From the NCBI GenBank assembly GCA_963700045.1, contig CAVOWK010000003.1, positions 1 through 64,000 on the forward strand: 64,000 nucleotides of DNA. The letters are read 5' to 3'. Source of the stretch: RPQJ01 sp963700045. GTDB taxonomy: Bacteria > Pseudomonadota > Gammaproteobacteria > Steroidobacterales > Steroidobacteraceae. The notes beneath the pieces were generated by a model. That model searched no databases. It was not told the DNA's origin and worked only from the letters and a program-made list of their open reading frames with translations. Below, in pieces: positions 56,813 through 64,000 of this stretch (positions within the stretch are counted from its first letter, which is position 1; the number at the start of each line of letters is the position of its first letter). The translations under genes and the position numbers were made by a program.

Positions 56813-58039
56813 ATGGCACTGGACAAGGCAGCACTCGAGAGCCTGCGCCTCGATCGTGATCCTGAAGCAGGAAATTACCGGCAGCGCAGCGGTTCGCGTC
56901 GCAAGCTGTGGTATGTGCTCGCCGCGGTCGCCGTGGTTGGGGCCGTGCTGGCCTGGCGCTCGTTCAACAGCGCCGTGCCGGTGCAGACGGTCACCGTCGA
57001 GTCTCCCACGTCCGCGAGCGGGGCCGTCCTCAACGCGTCGGGTTACGTCGTTGCGCGCCGGTTGGCGACCGTCAGCTCAAAAGTCACCGGCCAGGTCAGC
57101 GAGGTGCTGTTCGAAGAAGGCGCCGAAGTCGAGGCGGGCCAGGTGCTTGCACGACTCGACCGCTCCACGGTCGACGCCCAACTCAACGTGTCTGCCAGCG
57201 GCGCCGAAGCCGCACGCCGTAACCTGCGCGAAATCGAGGTGCGGCTGGCCGATGCGCGCAAGACGCTCGAGCGCAATCGGTCGCTGGTCGAGCGCAAGCT
57301 GGTTGCGCAAAGTGTGCTCGACAGCTCCGAAGCCGAAGTTGCCGCGTTAAGTGCCCGTCTTGCGGCAGCGCGTTCGGAGGTCGACGTCGCCATCGCGCAG
57401 GTCGGACTCGTCAAGCAGGAACTTGCGGACCTGGAGATCCGCGCGCCGTTCAAGGGCGTCGTGATCTCGAAGGATGCGCAGCCAGGCGAAATAGTCTCGC
57501 CGATGTCGGCCGGCGGCGGCTTTACTCGCTCGGGCGTGGCGACCATCGTCGACATGGACTCGCGCGAAGTCGAAGTGGATGTCAACGAGTCGTACATCAA
57601 TCGGGTCAGTGCCGGCCAGAAGGTCGAGTGCGTACTCGATGCATATCCAGACCTGAAGATTCCCGCCCACGTCATCAGCATCGTGCCGACGGCCGACCGC
57701 CAGAAGGCGACCGTGCGGGTGCGCATCGGCCTCGACCAGCTCGACCCGCGCATCCTGCCGGACATGGGCATCAAGGTGAGTTTCTTCGAGGACGATTCGC
57801 AACCGGCGACGAAGGCGGCGCTGCTCGTGCCCGAGAACGCGATCGTCAGTGACGGCAAGGCGAGCTATGCCTGGGTCGTGCGGGACGGCAAGGTCGAGCA
57901 GCGCGCGGTGACGACGGGCGCGACGAAAGACGGCCAGGTGCCGGTCACCGACGGTCTCGTCGGCGGCGAGTCGATCGTCATCGACGCGCCGAAGCGCCTG
58001 CGCGACGGCGGGGCCGTGGAGCTGAAGGCCACGCCATGA
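56813..58039 (+). CDS. HlyD/MacA-type periplasmic adaptor of an ABC efflux system
   Basis: 408 aa. One N-terminal membrane helix (LWYVLAAVAVVGAVLAW), then lipoyl/barrel-sandwich halves (SSKVTGQVSEVLFEEGAEVEAGQVLARLD and LEIRAPFKGVVISKDAQPGEIV) around a coiled-coil hairpin (about 125-195). Beta-barrel and membrane-proximal domains follow (LVPENAIVSDGKASYAWVV). It links the inner-membrane transporter to an outer-membrane channel, which is not encoded here. It overlaps the ATPase gene by 4 bases. Confidence 0.9.
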   Translation: MALDKAALESLRLDRDPEAGNYRQRSGSRRKLWYVLAAVAVVGAVLAWRSFNSAVPVQTVTVESPTSASGAVLNASGYVVARRLATVSSKVTGQVSEVLFEEGAEVEAGQVLARLDRSTVDAQLNVSASGAEAARRNLREIEVRLADARKTLERNRSLVERKLVAQSVLDSSEAEVAALSARLAAARSEVDVAIAQVGLVKQELADLEIRAPFKGVVISKDAQPGEIVSPMSAGGGFTRSGVATIVDMDSREVEVDVNESYINRVSAGQKVECVLDAYPDLKIPAHVISIVPTADRQKATVRVRIGLDQLDPRILPDMGIKVSFFEDDSQPATKAALLVPENAIVSDGKASYAWVVRDGKVEQRAVTTGATKDGQVPVTDGLVGGESIVIDAPKRLRDGGAVELKATP

Positions 58040-58749
58040 CCGCGGCGTCCGCTGCAGCCGTGACAGGGACATCGATCGTCCGCATCCGCGACCTGGTCAA
58101 GGACTACCGTCGCGGCGCCGAGACCGTGCGGGTCCTCGACGGTCTTTCACTCGACATCCGCCAAGGCGATTTCGTAGCGCTGATGGGGCCGTCGGGTTCC
58201 GGTAAGTCGACGCTGCTCAACCTGATCGGCGGCCTCGACCAGCCAACGTCGGGCACGCTCGAAGTCGAAGGCCTGCGCGTCGACGAGCTGTCGGAAGGAT
58301 CGCTCGGCCGCTGGCGCGCGGACCACGTCGGGTTCATCTTCCAGATGTACAACCTGTTGCCGGTGCTTACGGCCGAGCGCAACGTCGAGTTGCCGCTGCT
58401 GCTCACGAACCTCGATCGCGAGCAGCGCATGAAGCGCGTCGCCGCGGCGCTGAAGCTGGTTGGTCTCGAGCATCGCGCGAAGCACCGTCCGCGCGAGCTT
58501 TCGGGGGGGCAGGAACAGCGCGTCGGCATCGCGCGGGCAATCGTTACCGATCCGACGCTGCTGCTGTGCGACGAACCCACCGGCGACCTCGACCGTAAGT
58601 CGGGCGACGAGATCCTGACCCTGCTCGAGGCGCTCAACGACGAGTACGGCAAGACCATCATCATGGTCACGCACGATCCGCACGCCGCCGAACGCGCTCA
58701 CCGCGTCATCCATCTCGACAAGGGCATGCTGAGCGAAGGGTCGGGATGA
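58036..58749 (+). CDS. MacB/LolD-type ABC transporter ATPase
   Basis: 237 aa. Walker A GPSGSGKST, Q-loop FIFQMYNLLP, signature LSGGQEQR (the more usual QQR position is EQR), Walker B LLLCDEPTGDLD and switch His in VTHDPHA. It powers the two FtsX-type permeases that follow, with overlaps of 4 bases at each side. The system probably exports a small molecule or lipoprotein-like substrate. The substrate is not evident. Confidence 0.92.
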   Translation: MTAASAAAVTGTSIVRIRDLVKDYRRGAETVRVLDGLSLDIRQGDFVALMGPSGSGKSTLLNLIGGLDQPTSGTLEVEGLRVDELSEGSLGRWRADHVGFIFQMYNLLPVLTAERNVELPLLLTNLDREQRMKRVAAALKLVGLEHRAKHRPRELSGGQEQRVGIARAIVTDPTLLLCDEPTGDLDRKSGDEILTLLEALNDEYGKTIIMVTHDPHAAERAHRVIHLDKGMLSEGSG

Positions 58750-59906
58750 TCGGCAAGTACCTGCCGCTGCTGGCGTCGAGCCTGCGCCGCAAGCGGCTGC
58801 GCACGTTCTTCACGGTCGCCTCGATCCTGATCGCGTTCCTGTTGTACGGGCTCGCGGCATCCATGCAGTTTGCGCTGCAGTCGGGCGTCGACGTCGCCGG
58901 CGCCGATCGCCTGCTGACGATGCACAAGGTTTCGTTCACCCAGTTGCTGCCGGCGAGCTACGAGAGCCGAATCAAGGCCGTGGACGGCGTCGTGGCCGTT
59001 TCGCCGCAGACGTGGTTCGGCGCGTGGTTCCAGGACGAGCGCAACCAGTTCCCCACGTTTCCGAGCGACCCGGAGGCGTACCTCCGCATCTATCCGGAAA
59101 TCAGGCTCACCGAATCGCAGAAGCAGGACTGGTTCGCCGATCGCACCGGGGCGCTGGTCGGACGTGCCATTGCCGACCTCTACGGCTGGAGGGTCGGCGA
59201 CCAGGTGCCGCTGCGGTCGGCCATCTGGCGGCGGCTCGATGGCTCCGATACGTGGGACATCACGGTGCGTGCGATCTACGACCTGCCCGAGGGCGGCGAC
59301 ACGCGGCAGATCGTGCTGCACCAGGACTATTTCGAGGAAGCCAAGCAGCAGGCCAAGGGCCTGATCGGCTGGTACGTCATCAAGATCAGCGACGTGAACC
59401 GCGCGCAGGCGATCGCCAGGCAGATCGACGTGATGTTCGCGAACTCGCCGGCGGAGACCAAGACGTCGTCGGAGCGCGCGATGGCGCAGTCGTTCGTCAA
59501 CCAGATCGGCAACATCGGGGCGATCCTGTCGGCCATCGTCGCAGCGGTATTCTTCACCATGCTGCTGGTGACGGCCAACACCATGGCGCAGTCGGTGCGG
59601 GAGCGCACCAACGAGCTCGGCGTGCTGAAGACGCTCGGCTTCAGCAATGGCGGAGTGCTCGGCATGGTGCTCGCTGAATCCGTGCTGGTGACGACGCTCG
59701 GCGGCCTGCTCGGCATGTCCTTCGCATGGTGGATCGGTGTGCTGTTCGAGCCGACCCTTGCCCAGTACCTGCCGGGATTTCGCGTGCCGCCCGAGGCATT
59801 CGTGAAGTCTGCGCTGTACATGCTGGCGCTCGGCGTGGTCGCGGGTGCGGTGCCCGCCTGGCAGGCCATGCGCCTGCGCATCGTCGAAGCGTTGCGCAGG
59901 GATTGA
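58746..59906 (+). CDS. FtsX/MacB-type ABC permease 1
   Basis: 386 aa. An N-terminal transmembrane helix (FFTVASILIAFLLYGLAA), a large periplasmic MacB_PCD domain (about 45-260) and three C-terminal helices (IGAILSAIVAAVFFTMLLV, VLAESVLVTTLGGLLGMSFAWW, ALYMLALGVVAGAVPAW) give the four-helix FtsX topology. RERTNELGVLKTLGFSNGGV is the conserved coupling segment. It is probably a half of a heterodimer with the next gene. Confidence 0.9.
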   Translation: MIGKYLPLLASSLRRKRLRTFFTVASILIAFLLYGLAASMQFALQSGVDVAGADRLLTMHKVSFTQLLPASYESRIKAVDGVVAVSPQTWFGAWFQDERNQFPTFPSDPEAYLRIYPEIRLTESQKQDWFADRTGALVGRAIADLYGWRVGDQVPLRSAIWRRLDGSDTWDITVRAIYDLPEGGDTRQIVLHQDYFEEAKQQAKGLIGWYVIKISDVNRAQAIARQIDVMFANSPAETKTSSERAMAQSFVNQIGNIGAILSAIVAAVFFTMLLVTANTMAQSVRERTNELGVLKTLGFSNGGVLGMVLAESVLVTTLGGLLGMSFAWWIGVLFEPTLAQYLPGFRVPPEAFVKSALYMLALGVVAGAVPAWQAMRLRIVEALRRD

Positions 59907-59913
59907 GGCCGCC

Positions 59914-61111
59914 ATGAGTCTGCGCCCTGCATTCAACCAGCTGGTCACCGTCACTACGATGAACCTGCGCAACCTGCCGTCGCGGGTCGGAACGTCGCTG
60001 GTCGCCGTGATCGGCATCGGCGGCGTGGTGGCCGTGCTGGTCTCGCTGCTGTCGATGGGAGAGGGCTTTCGCGCGGCGCTCGACCTCTCCGGCCGCGAGG
60101 ACGTCGCGATGATCCTGCGCGGCGGCTCGCCGGACGAACTCTCCAGCTCCATCGGGCGCGAGGAGTACAACGCCATCGTCATCGCGCCCGGCATTGCGCG
60201 CGACGCGCGGGGCCCGATCGTCTCGGGCGAGCTGTATTCGATCGTGGACCTGCCGATGCGCAGCACGGGCACCGGTGCCAACGTGCCGCTGCGTGGCGTC
60301 GGCGAGCGTGGTCCGGAACTGCGCGACGGCTTCCGCATCGTTGCGGGCCGCATGTTCCGCCCCGGGCAGAACGAGGTGATCGTCGGCCAGGGCGCCTACT
60401 CGCAGTTCGAGAACGTCGACCTCGGACGCGAGGTGAAATGGGGCTCGCAGACGTGGCGCGTCGTCGGCGTCTTCGAGGCGGGCGGCAGTGTTTCAGAATC
60501 GGAGGTCTGGACCGACGCGGTCGTCCTGCGCGGGATATACCGGCGCGGCAACACCGTGCAGATCGTCCGCGCCCAGCTCACTTCGCCCGCGGCGCTGCAG
60601 ACGGTTCGCTCGGCCCTCGAGAAGGACCCGCGGCTCAGTGTCTCCGTGCGCAGCGAAAAGGCGTTCTATTCGGACCAATCGCGAATCCTGCTCGCCCTGA
60701 TCAAGTATGTCGGCACGACCATTGCGGTGCTGATGGGCGTGGGCGCGGTGTTCGCTGCGCTCAACACGATGTATTCGGCGGTCTCCTCGCGCACGCGCGA
60801 GATCGCGACGCTTGCGCGCGCTCGGCTTCGGCGCGGCGCCGGTCGTGACCTCGGTGCTGCTCGAGTCGGCGGTGCTCGGATTGCTCGGCGGCGTCGTGGG
60901 TGGACTGCTGGTCTACTTTGGCCTGAACGGCTACCAGGCGACGACACTGAATTTCGGCAGCTTCAGCCAGCTGACGTTCGCGTTCACCGTCACGCCGCGA
61001 CTGCTGGTGACCGGCCTCTGGTACTCGCTCATACTCGGCATCCTGGGCGGCCTGTTGCCGGGAATCCGGGCCGCGAGAATGCCGGTGACGACCGGCCTGA
61101 GGGAACTGTAG
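59914..61111 (+). pseudogene. FtsX/MacB-type ABC permease 2, frameshifted
   Basis: The ATG at 59914 begins an FtsX-like permease (LPSRVGTSLVAVIGIGGVVAVLVSLL, periplasmic domain about 55-265, IKYVGTTIAVLMGVGAVFAALNTM). In the coupling segment the frame breaks. After REIATL one extra C at about 60811 shifts RALGFGAAPVVTSVLLESA (60812 onward) into another frame, which then holds the last two helices to 61111. Repaired, the protein would be about 398 aa. An efflux system needs both permeases, so either the operon is dead or this is a sequencing error. Confidence 0.82.
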
Positions 61112-61114
61112 CCG

Positions 61115-61888
61115 ATGCGTAGCCTGGGTCGCGGCGTCGCCGGGAATTCACCCGGCGCGCACCCGCTGCAAATGACGCTGTGGACCGACCGCGAGGTTGG
61201 CGTGGCGTGGAACGTGCGCATCAGCCGGCGCGCGCGCCGCATGTCGATGCGCGTGTTTCCCGGCGGCCGTGTCGAAGTCGTCGTGCCGCAGGGTGTGGGT
61301 CTGCCCGCGGTCGAGCGTTTCGTCGCCCGGCACCGTGACTGGGCAGAGCGCCGCTCGAAGGAGCTGCTGCAGCTGGCGCCGAAGGCGGCGGAGCGCCAGC
61401 CCCAAGCGGTGGAACTTCGACTACTCGACCGGCTTTGGTCCATCGAGTACGTGCCAGGCCGGCGCGTGCGGACGGAGCAGGTCGGCGCTTCGATGCTGCG
61501 TGTGCACGCGCCCGCAGTCACCGACCGCTACGCAAGCCAGGCACTGGTGCCGTGGCTCACGCGCCTGGCGAGCCACGAACTTTCGCATCGCCTGCGACCG
61601 CTCGCGACCGAGGTCGGCATCGATTATTCGCGCATGACCGTGCGTCGCCAGCGTACGCGGTGGGGCAGTTGTTCGACGCGCGGTACCATCAGTCTCAATG
61701 TCTGCCTGCTGTTCCAGCGCCCGGAGGTCGTGCGCTACCTGATGATCCACGAACTCTGCCATCGCCGGCACATGAACCACTCGAAGCGGTTCTGGTCGCT
61801 CGTCAGCTCGCTCGAGCCGGGCTGGAAGCCGCTCGACGTCGAACTGCTGCAGGGCTGGCGGCACGTGCCGGCCTGGGTCTTTCCATGA
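61115..61888 (+). CDS. YgjP-like zinc metallopeptidase (DUF45)
   Basis: 257 aa. SRRARRMSMRVFPGGRVEVVVP at the start and RQRTRWGSCSTRGTISLNVCL, IHELCHRRHMNHSKRFW at the C-terminus give the YgjP/SprT-like zinc site (HELCH with a third His). Such proteins are cytosolic. In several genomes they are linked to type I restriction loci, but none is present here. It starts 3 bases after the permease stop and overlaps the dioxygenase start. Confidence 0.88.
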   Translation: MRSLGRGVAGNSPGAHPLQMTLWTDREVGVAWNVRISRRARRMSMRVFPGGRVEVVVPQGVGLPAVERFVARHRDWAERRSKELLQLAPKAAERQPQAVELRLLDRLWSIEYVPGRRVRTEQVGASMLRVHAPAVTDRYASQALVPWLTRLASHELSHRLRPLATEVGIDYSRMTVRRQRTRWGSCSTRGTISLNVCLLFQRPEVVRYLMIHELCHRRHMNHSKRFWSLVSSLEPGWKPLDVELLQGWRHVPAWVFP

Positions 61889-62766
61889 GCGAGTCGCGCG
61901 ACGATCACGGCGGATCACGCAAGCCTTCGCTGGGGGCTTACGTCGAGCTCGAGGGCGAGCGCATCCACTGGGACCTCGGCGAATCGCTGAGCTATGGCGA
62001 ATACCTGCACCTCGACCAGGTGCTCGGGGCGCAGCAGCCGCGGTCCGGCCAGCACGACGAGATGCTGTTCATCGTGATGCACCAGGCCTCCGAGCTGTGG
62101 ATGAAGCTGTGCGTGCACGAGCTGCAGGCGGCCATGGCGCAGATCCGCGGCGACGACCTCGGTCCGGCGTTCAAGATGCTGGCGCGGGTTTCCCGCGTGC
62201 AGCAGCAGCTCGCGCAGTCGTGGGACGTGCTCAGCACGATGACGCCGGCCGATTACTCCGCATTCCGCGACTCGCTGGGCAAGTCATCCGGGTTCCAGAG
62301 CTTCCAGTATCGGACGCTCGAGTACCTGATCGGCAACAAGAACGCGGCACTGATCGAAGTCCACCGGCGGACACCCGGGATCTACGCGCAATTGCAGGCG
62401 GCATTGCACAGTCCCAGCCTGTACGACGAGGCGCTGCGGCTGCTGGGACGACGCGGCTTCCCGATTCCCGCCGAATTGCTGGAGCGCGACTGGAGCGTGC
62501 CGTACGCGGAGAACCCCGACGTCACGGCGGCGTGGCTCGTCGTGTATCGCAACATCGAGCGGCATTGGGACCTGTACGAACTGGCGGAGAAGCTGGTCGA
62601 CCTGGACCAGCGCTTCCAGCTGTGGCGCTTCGCCCACCTGAAGACGGTCGAACGGATCATCGGCTACAAGCGCGGGACGGGCGGGACCAGCGGCGTTGCT
62701 TACCTGGCCAAGGCGCTCGAGCTGCGTTTCTTTCCGGAACTGTGGAGCGTCCGGACCTCGATCTGA
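61885..62766 (+). CDS. kynA: Tryptophan 2,3-dioxygenase
   Basis: 293 aa; the ATG at 61885 overlaps the previous stop by 4 bases. Family blocks: LSYGEYLHLDQVL, DEMLFIVMHQASELWMKL, GFQSFQYRTLEYLIGNKN, and GTGGTSGVAYLAKAL (substrate-binding loop). The heme enzyme opens the indole ring of tryptophan to N-formylkynurenine, the first step of kynurenine breakdown. Other kynurenine-pathway genes are not in this window. Confidence 0.95.
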   Translation: MSESRDDHGGSRKPSLGAYVELEGERIHWDLGESLSYGEYLHLDQVLGAQQPRSGQHDEMLFIVMHQASELWMKLCVHELQAAMAQIRGDDLGPAFKMLARVSRVQQQLAQSWDVLSTMTPADYSAFRDSLGKSSGFQSFQYRTLEYLIGNKNAALIEVHRRTPGIYAQLQAALHSPSLYDEALRLLGRRGFPIPAELLERDWSVPYAENPDVTAAWLVVYRNIERHWDLYELAEKLVDLDQRFQLWRFAHLKTVERIIGYKRGTGGTSGVAYLAKALELRFFPELWSVRTSI

Positions 62767-62772
62767 CGCGTG

Positions 62773-62778
62773 TAGAAT
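62773..62778 (+). promoter_or_regulatory. Possible -10 element of the DAHP synthase gene
   Basis: TAGAAT followed by GCGCCG, about 45 bases before the ATG. It shares the pattern with the element at 56778. No -35 box is obvious. Confidence 0.35.
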
Positions 62779-62820
62779 GCGCCGTTTGCGGGCCATGCCG
62801 GCCCCACCAGGCGCGTGTCA

Positions 62821-63903
62821 ATGCAGGAAAGACTCCAGAACATCAACGTCGTCTCGAGCGAGCTGCTCGCCACGCCGGAGGCGATCAAGCGCGATCTGCC
62901 CCTGACGCAGGCGGCCGAGGACTTCGTGTATCGCAGCCGCCAGGCCGTGCGCAGGATCCTCGACCGTGACGATCCGCGGTTGTTCATCGTCGTCGGCCCG
63001 TGCTCGATCCACGACCCCGCCGCCGCGCGCGAGTACGCGCAGCGCCTGCACGGGCTGGCCGCGCAGGTCGACAAGACGATGCTGCTCATCATGCGCGTCT
63101 ACTTCGAGAAGCCGCGGACGACGGTGGGCTGGAAGGGTCTCATCAACGATCCCGACATGGACGACTCCTTCCACGTCGAGAAGGGCATCCGCGTTGCGCG
63201 CGAGCTGCTGCTGTTCCTCGCCGACCTCGGAGTGCCGGCGGCCACCGAAGCGCTCGACCCGATCATGCCGCAGTACCTGTCCGAACTGATCACGTGGACG
63301 GCGATCGGCGCGCGCACGACGGAATCGCAGACGCATCGCGAAATGGCGAGCGGACTCTCGACGCCCGTGGGCTTCAAGAACGGCACGGACGGCTCGTTGA
63401 CGGTCGCGATCAACGCGCTGCAGTCGGTGCGCCACCCGCACCACTTCCTGGGCATCACGCAACAGGGCCAGTCCGCCGTGTTCCGCACGCGCGGCAACAA
63501 GTACGGTCACATCGTGCTGCGCGGCGGTGGTTCGCGGACGAATTACGATTCGGTGAGCCTGGCGCTGGCCGAGCGTGAGCTCGACAAGGCCGGACTGCCG
63601 GCCAACATCGTCGTCGACTGCAGCCACGGTAATTCCAACAAGGATCCCGGCCTGCAGCCGCTCGTCGCCGAAAACCTGGCCAACCAGATCCTCGAAGGCA
63701 ATCGCTCGCTGGTGGGGTTCATGCTCGAGAGCAACCTGCACTGGGGCAGCCAGCCGCTCAGCAGCGATCGCAGCCAGCTGCAGTACGGCGTCTCGGTGAC
63801 GGATGCCTGCGTGGACTGGGACACGACCGAAAAACTGCTGGTCGGGCTGGATGCGCGGTTGCGCTCGGCGCCACGGTTTGTGAAGGGACCGGCGGCCGCC
63901 TGA
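62821..63903 (+). CDS. aroG: 3-deoxy-7-phosphoheptulonate synthase, class I
   Basis: 360 aa from the ATG at 62821 (a GTG at 62815 is two codons earlier). Class I DAHP synthase blocks: VVGPCSIHDP, MRVYFEKPRTTVGWKGLINDP, ARTTESQTHREMASGLS, GFKNGTDG, and DCSHGNSNKDP. It joins phosphoenolpyruvate and erythrose 4-phosphate at the entry to aromatic amino acid synthesis. The feedback specificity (Phe, Tyr or Trp) cannot be read with confidence. It follows the dioxygenase by 54 bases but may have its own promoter. Confidence 0.94.
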   Translation: MQERLQNINVVSSELLATPEAIKRDLPLTQAAEDFVYRSRQAVRRILDRDDPRLFIVVGPCSIHDPAAAREYAQRLHGLAAQVDKTMLLIMRVYFEKPRTTVGWKGLINDPDMDDSFHVEKGIRVARELLLFLADLGVPAATEALDPIMPQYLSELITWTAIGARTTESQTHREMASGLSTPVGFKNGTDGSLTVAINALQSVRHPHHFLGITQQGQSAVFRTRGNKYGHIVLRGGGSRTNYDSVSLALAERELDKAGLPANIVVDCSHGNSNKDPGLQPLVAENLANQILEGNRSLVGFMLESNLHWGSQPLSSDRSQLQYGVSVTDACVDWDTTEKLLVGLDARLRSAPRFVKGPAAA

Positions 63904-63925
63904 CCCGGACGGGAGCGCGAAGCCT

Positions 63926-64000
63926 CTACCAGACCAGGTCGTCGGGAACGACGAAGTCCTTGTACGCCTCGTCGACCGGCGTCGACTCAACCTTGTCCGA
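63926..64000 (-). CDS. C-terminal end of a gene cut by the window edge
   Basis: The minus strand from 64000 to the TAG at 63926 is open and reads about 24 residues (...VESTPVDEAYKDFVVPDDLVW). Too little for a family. Convergent with aroG, 22 bases apart. Confidence 0.45.
   Translation of the reverse strand, partial: SDKVESTPVDEAYKDFVVPDDLVW

Overview
The window is GC-rich, about 64 kb, and densely coded on both strands. A fused aspartokinase/homoserine dehydrogenase followed by thrB and thrC, a TatD lacking the first His-x-His, SelO, a CsdA-type helicase and a GlyGly-CTERM (rhombosortase) tail together suggest a gammaproteobacterium, possibly related to Xanthomonadales/Steroidobacterales. 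That placement is inference. No rRNA, tRNA, CRISPR array, transposase or phage gene was seen. Several genes carry single-base frameshifts or an in-frame stop, which could mean real decay or a draft-quality assembly.

Layout. 0-2.7 kb: a frameshifted patatin-like lipoprotein and a secreted beta-helix protein. 2.84-11.9 kb: a head-to-tail duplication of a 4.53 kb unit (Ser/Thr kinase with Calx-beta domain, 80-aa protein, dodecin, Yip1-like membrane protein, c-type cytochrome lipoprotein). The copies differ at roughly 15-20 positions, and copy 1 has a broken kinase and a re-created cytochrome start. 12-25 kb: large secreted proteins, namely a propeller-like protein, a sulfatase with five Ig-like repeats and a GlyGly-CTERM tail, a 237-aa secreted protein, and a 1438-aa lipoprotein joining a galactose-oxidase-like copper-radical domain to a beta-propeller, two c-heme sites and PA14. 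A SCO copper chaperone overlaps the end of the last one. 25-29.6 kb: two small genes, a SulP transporter, then decayed GNAT and DUF1800 genes.

29.6-44.3 kb is mostly housekeeping: DEAD-box helicase with a structured leader, homocysteine methyltransferase-like enzyme, esterase, PAP2 phosphatase, arginase family, SelO, thioesterase and M1 aminopeptidase. It also holds a bufferin (MNIO-modified peptide) operon bufA-bufB-bufC, then TerB-like, ParA-like and MobA-like genes.

44.4-54.4 kb: thrA-thrB-thrC, a NERD-like membrane protein whose start overlaps thrC, and then a tightly coupled pair: a SIR2-like/TIR protein and a 1068-aa STAND ATPase with a membrane segment and a helical-repeat C-terminus. 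This pair is the best candidate for an undescribed signalling or defence system. 54.5-64 kb: M20 peptidase and TatD, divergent from a MacAB-like efflux operon (adaptor, ATPase, two permeases, the second frameshifted), a YgjP-like zinc protease, tryptophan 2,3-dioxygenase, DAHP synthase, and the 3' end of a gene cut by the window edge.
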